Source: Salimicrobium album (GTDB taxonomy: Bacteria > Bacillota > Bacilli > Bacillales > Halobacillaceae). From it: DNA of 64,000 nucleotides. The notes beneath the pieces are model-generated. The model searched no databases and was not told where the DNA came from. It saw only the letters and a list, made by a program, of their open reading frames with translations. The position numbers were made by a program, and so were the translations under genes. Where the stretch lies: positions 124,001 through 188,000 of the forward strand of contig NZ_FNOS01000005.1 of the NCBI RefSeq assembly GCF_900107115.1. The letters are read 5' to 3'. Positions 62,651 to 64,000 of this stretch are shown here, piece by piece (the first letter of the stretch is position 1; each line of letters opens with the position of its first letter).

Positions 62651-64000
62651 ATGTCTGAAACATTTTTCAACAGGATGAGTACAGAAACAGGAATAGAATT
62701 GAATGGGGCCCAGAAGCAGGCGGTCCTTCATACGGAAGGTCCTCTTCTTCTGCTGGCGTCACCGGGTTCCGGGAAGACGACTACGCTTAATATGAAGATC
62801 GCCTATCTGTTGTTCGAGAAGAAGGTGGCACCGGAAAGGATTATGGCAGTTACGTTCAGTAAAGCTTCCGCCCGCGATATGTCCCGGCGTTTCGACGACT
62901 ATTTCTCCGGCTGGAGTAGTGTGAAAGTACCGTTTTCCACCATCCACAGTTTCGCCTATAAAGTAGTGCGGGAGTTCATGAGAAAAGAGAACATCCCCTA
63001 CCAGCTGATTGAAGGGGGAGGGCAGAAAGGCCGGATGCCGGGCGGTCTCCCTCTTCAGAAAACATTCATTTTGAAAAAAGTGTACGAAGATGTGAACGGG
63101 ACGCAGGCGACTGAGGAGGAGATGGAGGATCTGATGAGTTACATCAGTCTCGTGAAGAACCGGATGCTTGAGGGGAGAGAACTGGAGCGGGTACCGTGCC
63201 AGGCGAAAGCTGCCTCGGAAGTCTTCCAGGCGTACGAATCGTTCAAGCAGTCGGAAGCGGAGGTCACTCTTCTCGATTTCGACGATATGCTTACGTTCTG
63301 TCACGAAATACTGAGAGAAAACCCGGATGTCCTTTCTGTTTATCAGCAGCAGTTCGATTACGTCCTCACCGATGAAAGTCAGGACAATTCCATCGTTCAG
63401 CATGAAATCGTGGAGATGCTGGCGGCCCCTTCGAATAATCTCTGTCTCGTCGCGGATGACGATCAGTCAATTTTCGGGTGGCGCGGAGCGGAAGTCGATA
63501 AACTTCTTCGGTTTCAGGAGACGTATCCGGAAGCGACCGTCCTTACGATGACGGAGAATTACCGTTCCTCCGAAGAAATCGTCCACGTAGCCAACCGGTT
63601 CATTAAGCGGAATATCGATCGTTACGAAAAAGAGATGACTACCCCGAACGGATCCATGCAGGACGTGGAAATCCATGCTTTCCAGAATGACGAGAAACAG
63701 CTCGACTACGTAGTACAGCAGATACAGGAGAAAAGCAAAGAGGAGACGGCGGTGCTTTACCGCAATCACGCTTCCGTGATCCCGCTCGTCGATCAGCTGG
63801 ACCGTGCCGGCATCGATTTCTACATGAAAGACTCGGAGGCTAAATTCTTCAGACACTGGATCGTCGAGGACGTTCTGAACTTTCTCCGTTTCTCCTATAA
63901 CGACAGCAGAATCGATATTCTGGAAAGAATCCATACGAAATTCAATGCGTATATTTCGAAAAAACAGATGGACCTGTTGAAGGGAAGAAACACGAAGAGG
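62651..64000 (+). CDS. UvrD/Rep-family ATP-dependent helicase, N-terminal part (runs off the window)
   Basis: From an ATG behind AAAGGAG the frame stays open for 450 codons to the window edge. The sequence is a superfamily 1A helicase: Q-motif LNGAQKQAVLHTEGP, Walker A ASPGSGKT (36-43), motif Ia TFSKASARDM and STIHSFAYKV. Motif II is DESQD (241-245), motif III VADDDQSIFGWRGAE and motif IV TENYRSS. It is distinct from PcrA (ASPGSGKT for [13 protein letters not shown] for DEYQD) and resembles YjcD-type helicases. The nucleic-acid task is unknown. The C-terminal half lies outside the window. Confidence 0.9.
   Translation, partial: MSETFFNRMSTETGIELNGAQKQAVLHTEGPLLLLASPGSGKTTTLNMKIAYLLFEKKVAPERIMAVTFSKASARDMSRRFDDYFSGWSSVKVPFSTIHSFAYKVVREFMRKENIPYQLIEGGGQKGRMPGGLPLQKTFILKKVYEDVNGTQATEEEMEDLMSYISLVKNRMLEGRELERVPCQAKAASEVFQAYESFKQSEAEVTLLDFDDMLTFCHEILRENPDVLSVYQQQFDYVLTDESQDNSIVQHEIVEMLAAPSNNLCLVADDDQSIFGWRGAEVDKLLRFQETYPEATVLTMTENYRSSEEIVHVANRFIKRNIDRYEKEMTTPNGSMQDVEIHAFQNDEKQLDYVVQQIQEKSKEETAVLYRNHASVIPLVDQLDRAGIDFYMKDSEAKFFRHWIVEDVLNFLRFSYNDSRIDILERIHTKFNAYISKKQMDLLKGRNTKR

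Overview
The window reads as chromosome of a member of the Bacillaceae, probably a salt- or alkali-tolerant one. Reasons: Gram-positive ribosome-binding sites (AAGGAGG type), B. subtilis-like sigma-A promoters, guanine riboswitches, PurBoxes and an MhqR-type operator. From about 22 kb to 59.8 kb the gene order follows the B. subtilis yeaC-yeaD-yebA-guaA-pbuG-yebG-purEKBCSQLFMNHD-yerA-yerC-pcrB-pcrA-ligA-yerH-opuE-gatCAB-dgkB-rlmCD stretch. Acidic proteins, a BCCT-family transporter, an OpuE/PutP-type proline symporter and a Na+/Ca2+ antiporter fit a saline niche. The genus cannot be fixed from the sequence alone.

Region 1 (0-22 kb) is accessory. It holds a YdhK-like lipoprotein, a quinone/thiol-stress pair (ring-cleaving dioxygenase and MhqD-type hydrolase) behind an MhqR-like operator, and an MFS transporter broken by one missing base. 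A CaiB-type CoA-transferase, an MBL hydrolase, a two-cysteine peroxiredoxin, an SDR, a DUF4309-GH3 glycosidase fusion and a DegV protein follow. Next come a MurE-like ligase without the DNPR motif, an aldehyde dehydrogenase and a HAD phosphatase. Opposite the phosphatase is a 179-residue stand-alone protein matching only the C-terminal half of archaeal-type 3-dehydroquinate synthase II. A rhodanese, a divergent BCCT transporter, an unrecognised 454-residue membrane protein, a cold-shock protein with a structured leader, an HMCES/YedK protein, PurU and an MtnE-like aminotransferase complete it.

Region 2 (22-27 kb) is the MoxR-DUF58-transglutaminase operon. Region 3 (26.7-43.2 kb) is a purine block. 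Three guanine-class riboswitches stand in front of guaA, an NCS2 purine permease and the 12-gene pur operon. The pur promoter also carries two inverted PurBoxes, so purine supply is controlled at initiation (PurR/PRPP) and by attenuation (guanine). Region 4 (43.4-59.8 kb) holds an adenine-deaminase-like gene, a TrpR-like regulator, pcrB-pcrA-ligA-camS, the proline symporter with a newly noticed 42-residue membrane-protein ORF directly upstream, gatCAB, dgkB and rlmCD. Region 5 (59.8-64 kb) has an AT-rich islet with a 70-residue membrane protein, a CaCA antiporter behind a structured leader, an SDR, and the first 450 codons of a second UvrD-family helicase that runs off the window.

The best candidates for undescribed biology are the free-standing DHQ-synthase-II half-protein, the small membrane ORF coupled to the proline symporter, the MurE-like ligase with altered specificity motif, and the antiporter leader. 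No tRNA, rRNA, CRISPR array, insertion sequence or prophage gene was seen.
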